Shown piece by piece: positions 21,920 to 22,946 of a stretch of 22,946 nt of DNA (position 1 is its first letter; each line of letters starts with the position of its first letter). The position numbers were made by a program, and so were the translations under genes. The stretch is from a virus. The notes beneath the pieces were generated by a model. It did not search any database. It saw nothing but the letters and a program-made list of their open reading frames with translations, and was not told where the DNA came from. Where the stretch lies: positions 1-22,946 of the IMG/VR virus record IMGVR_UViG_3300025141_000807; one strand, 5' to 3'.

Positions 21920-22114
21920 TTAATACTTTGTAAAGTCTGAATCCTTGACAAGTGGGTTGAGTGGTGATGGGCCTTCTTGTTGTTCTTCAAGGTGTGTTGT
22001 AAGCCACCCCATAAAGTCTGACAAAGAGTTAGAGTTCATGTCCTGTGTTTGGCAAGCATAGGTTTCAAACTCTTTTCGGTAATCCTGTAGTACTTCAAGT
22101 GTTTCTTTCTTCAT
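21920..22114 (-). CDS. Unknown small acidic protein
   Basis: 64 residues, mostly helical and acidic at the start (KKETLEVLQDYRKEFETYAC), with SDFMGWLTTHLEEQQEG in the middle and a proline-containing tail. No membrane segment or known motif. It is 8 nt upstream of the next leftward gene. The leader is TAATTAAGTTAAAGAA-ATG, so weak AAAG rather than a real Shine-Dalgarno. Confidence 0.6.
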   Translation of the reverse strand: MKKETLEVLQDYRKEFETYACQTQDMNSNSLSDFMGWLTTHLEEQQEGPSPLNPLVKDSDFTKY

Positions 22115-22140
22115 TTCTTTAACTTAATTATTAACCATTA

Positions 22141-22165
22141 CCCCCACTACTCCCTCAACAACATC
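22141..22165. repeat. Imperfect direct repeat, copy A, downstream of the HNH gene
   Basis: This 25-nt stretch (CCCCCACTACTCCCTCAACA then ACATC) matches 22631-22655 at 19 of 25 positions. The two copies bracket the HNH gene about 490 nt apart. Read on the minus strand, both encode a similar short peptide (VVEGVVGVM here, VVVGVMGSM there). Confidence 0.5.
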
Positions 22166-22172
22166 AAGGTAG

Positions 22173-22610
22173 CTATTTTTGATTACCTCTACTAAGCGCC
22201 TCTTCTACTGATTCATTCCTTTTTAGTATTCTTCTCCTAAGGGTTTGATAATGTATGCCCGTTTCGTTGGCCCAGTCTGAGAGTGGCAGTGATCTTCCCT
22301 TGTATTCAAATAGCCTGACATCACTCTTGTTTCGACTCTGCTCTTTTCGTGTTACCCATCGGCAATTCTCTTTACAATAATGTCCGTCGTTGTCTATACG
22401 ATCAATTGTAAGGTGTGGCTCATAACTTTCTTTCATATCTTCCCAGAAGTTAATAAAACTATTTCTCCATCGGTCACACACCTCAATACCTCTGCCACCA
22501 TAACGATGGTACCTCTTACTTTTCTTGCAAGTACACCTTCGAATCATATTCCTCCACACCAAATACTGACGTGTCTTTGCCATTCCGTGTTGTTCGTATT
22601 TCCTTCTCAT
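22173..22610 (-). CDS. Free-standing HNH homing-type endonuclease
   Basis: 145 residues from ATG at 22610 (MRRKYEQHGMAKTRQYLVWR), the usual start of the family; upstream in-frame starts at 22628 and further are less likely because the leader AATAAAACATATT-ATG fits 22610. Key signatures: YGGRGIEVCDRW at 37-48, TIDRIDNDGHY at 68-78, ENCRWVTRKEQSRN at 81-94. The first His of the classical HNH is replaced by the DR of DRID, as is normal in this subfamily. The C-terminal ~45 residues (FEYKGRSLPLSDWANETGIH, then YQTLRRRILK) form a NUMOD-like helix-turn-helix for site recognition. It is a selfish mobile gene, placed at the upstream end of small unknown genes and flanked by direct repeats. It ends in TAG. 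Confidence 0.82.
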   Translation of the reverse strand: MRRKYEQHGMAKTRQYLVWRNMIRRCTCKKSKRYHRYGGRGIEVCDRWRNSFINFWEDMKESYEPHLTIDRIDNDGHYCKENCRWVTRKEQSRNKSDVRLFEYKGRSLPLSDWANETGIHYQTLRRRILKRNESVEEALSRGNQK

Positions 22611-22630
22611 AATATGTTTTATTGCCATAG

Positions 22631-22655
22631 ACCCCATTACTCCCACAACAACCTG
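22631..22655. repeat. Imperfect direct repeat, copy B, upstream of the HNH gene
   Basis: ACCCCATTACTCCCACAACA then ACCTG aligns without gaps to 22141-22165 (19 of 25). It may mark the target sequence reconstructed at both ends of an inserted endonuclease cassette. Confidence 0.5.
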
Positions 22656-22946
22656 CTGTGATAGTTTTTGTAACACTATGTTCCAATACAGTGAACCTTA
22701 GTTCCCATGCTCCCATCCATGGATGTCGGTTCTTCGTGGCTCGTTAGAAGGTTCATCTTTCGATGGTTGTGGTCACCTGTTAATAGGGGTGGATTAGAGC
22801 AGGTTTTTGTTTCTATTGAGCTCCTAGAATATTCCTTATACTTTGAGTCAACATGCTCCTGGAATGGAGATTGGAGAGCCGCCAAGTTCTTAGGTCTATG
22901 CCCAAGAACAGCCCTTCAATCCCCGAACCAAGAGCTTTAAACCTCA
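22656..22946. other. Unassigned right-edge region rich in inverted repeats
   Basis: I can assign no gene to these ~290 nt. Open frames exist on both strands (minus 22676-22885 and plus 22707-22940), but neither product resembles a known family and neither has the A-rich start context used by its neighbours. Structure is more evident: a 9-bp hairpin at 22886-22909 (GTTCTTGGG-CATAGA-CCTAAGAAC on the minus strand, better there because it uses a G-U pair where the plus strand has A-C), a GAAA-tetraloop hairpin at 22754-22765 on the minus strand, a 12-bp palindrome CATCCATGGATG at 22714-22725, and ACCTG/CAGGT arms at 22775-22804. It could hold a structured RNA upstream of the HNH gene or be remnant DNA. 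Confidence 0.35.

Noticed and set aside
22741-22820. tRNA-like impression in the right-edge region
   Set aside because: No cloverleaf could be drawn: there is no GGTTCGANTCC-type T arm, acceptor pairing or CCA on either strand.
1-22946. CRISPR array, integrase, attachment sites, transposase or recoded stop codons
   Set aside because: No regularly spaced repeats, no recombinase or transposase motifs and no inverted-repeat-bounded element were seen; TGA acts as a stop in an ATGA overlap, so the standard code applies.

Overview
The window is a 22.9-kb piece of a tailed double-stranded DNA phage genome (or prophage) with a short-tailed, podovirus-like virion. The minus strand carries a complete packaging and morphogenesis module in canonical order: terminase small subunit, terminase large subunit, P22-type portal, scaffold, HK97-fold major capsid, capsid accessory proteins, a tail adaptor, a P22 gp10/T7 gp12-like nozzle protein, a fiber, and two large proteins suited to be internal ejection proteins. 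I see no replication, integration or lysis gene that I can name, so the genome must extend beyond both edges.

Layout. Positions 1-19286 are read leftward as one compact late module with gaps mostly under 40 nt. The one sizeable gap, between portal and scaffold, holds a large hairpin and an intrinsic-terminator-like hairpin. Positions 19287-19506 are a divergent control region with two sigma70-like promoters and two overlapping palindromes. Positions 19507-21007 hold seven very small rightward genes, probably early, including a 30-residue membrane micropeptide and a small winged-helix/excisionase-like protein; they end in a hairpin. Positions 21017-22610 are read leftward again: a coiled-coil membrane microprotein, a possible 18-codon gene, three unknown small genes and a free-standing HNH endonuclease flanked by imperfect direct repeats. 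The last ~290 nt are unassigned and rich in inverted repeats.

Host. The code is standard: TAA is the usual stop, TAG occurs, and TGA is used as a stop inside a start/stop overlap. Nearly every gene lacks a Shine-Dalgarno sequence and instead has an A-rich leader ending in or near ACT-ATG (A at -3 and often -6). One gene, at the left edge, has a perfect AGGAGGT. The promoter-like sequences are of the ordinary TTGACA/TATAAT type. SD-poor starts are known from Bacteroidota and some other lineages; the sigma70-type promoters do not favour Bacteroidota. I cannot name the host from this sequence.

Working together: TerS/TerL package DNA through the portal into a scaffold-assembled capsid. The adaptor and nozzle close the head and form the tail. 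Fiber and beta-rich proteins decorate the virion. The 482- and 1564-residue proteins are likely ejected with the DNA. The small rightward genes are likely takeover or regulatory functions made before the late block.
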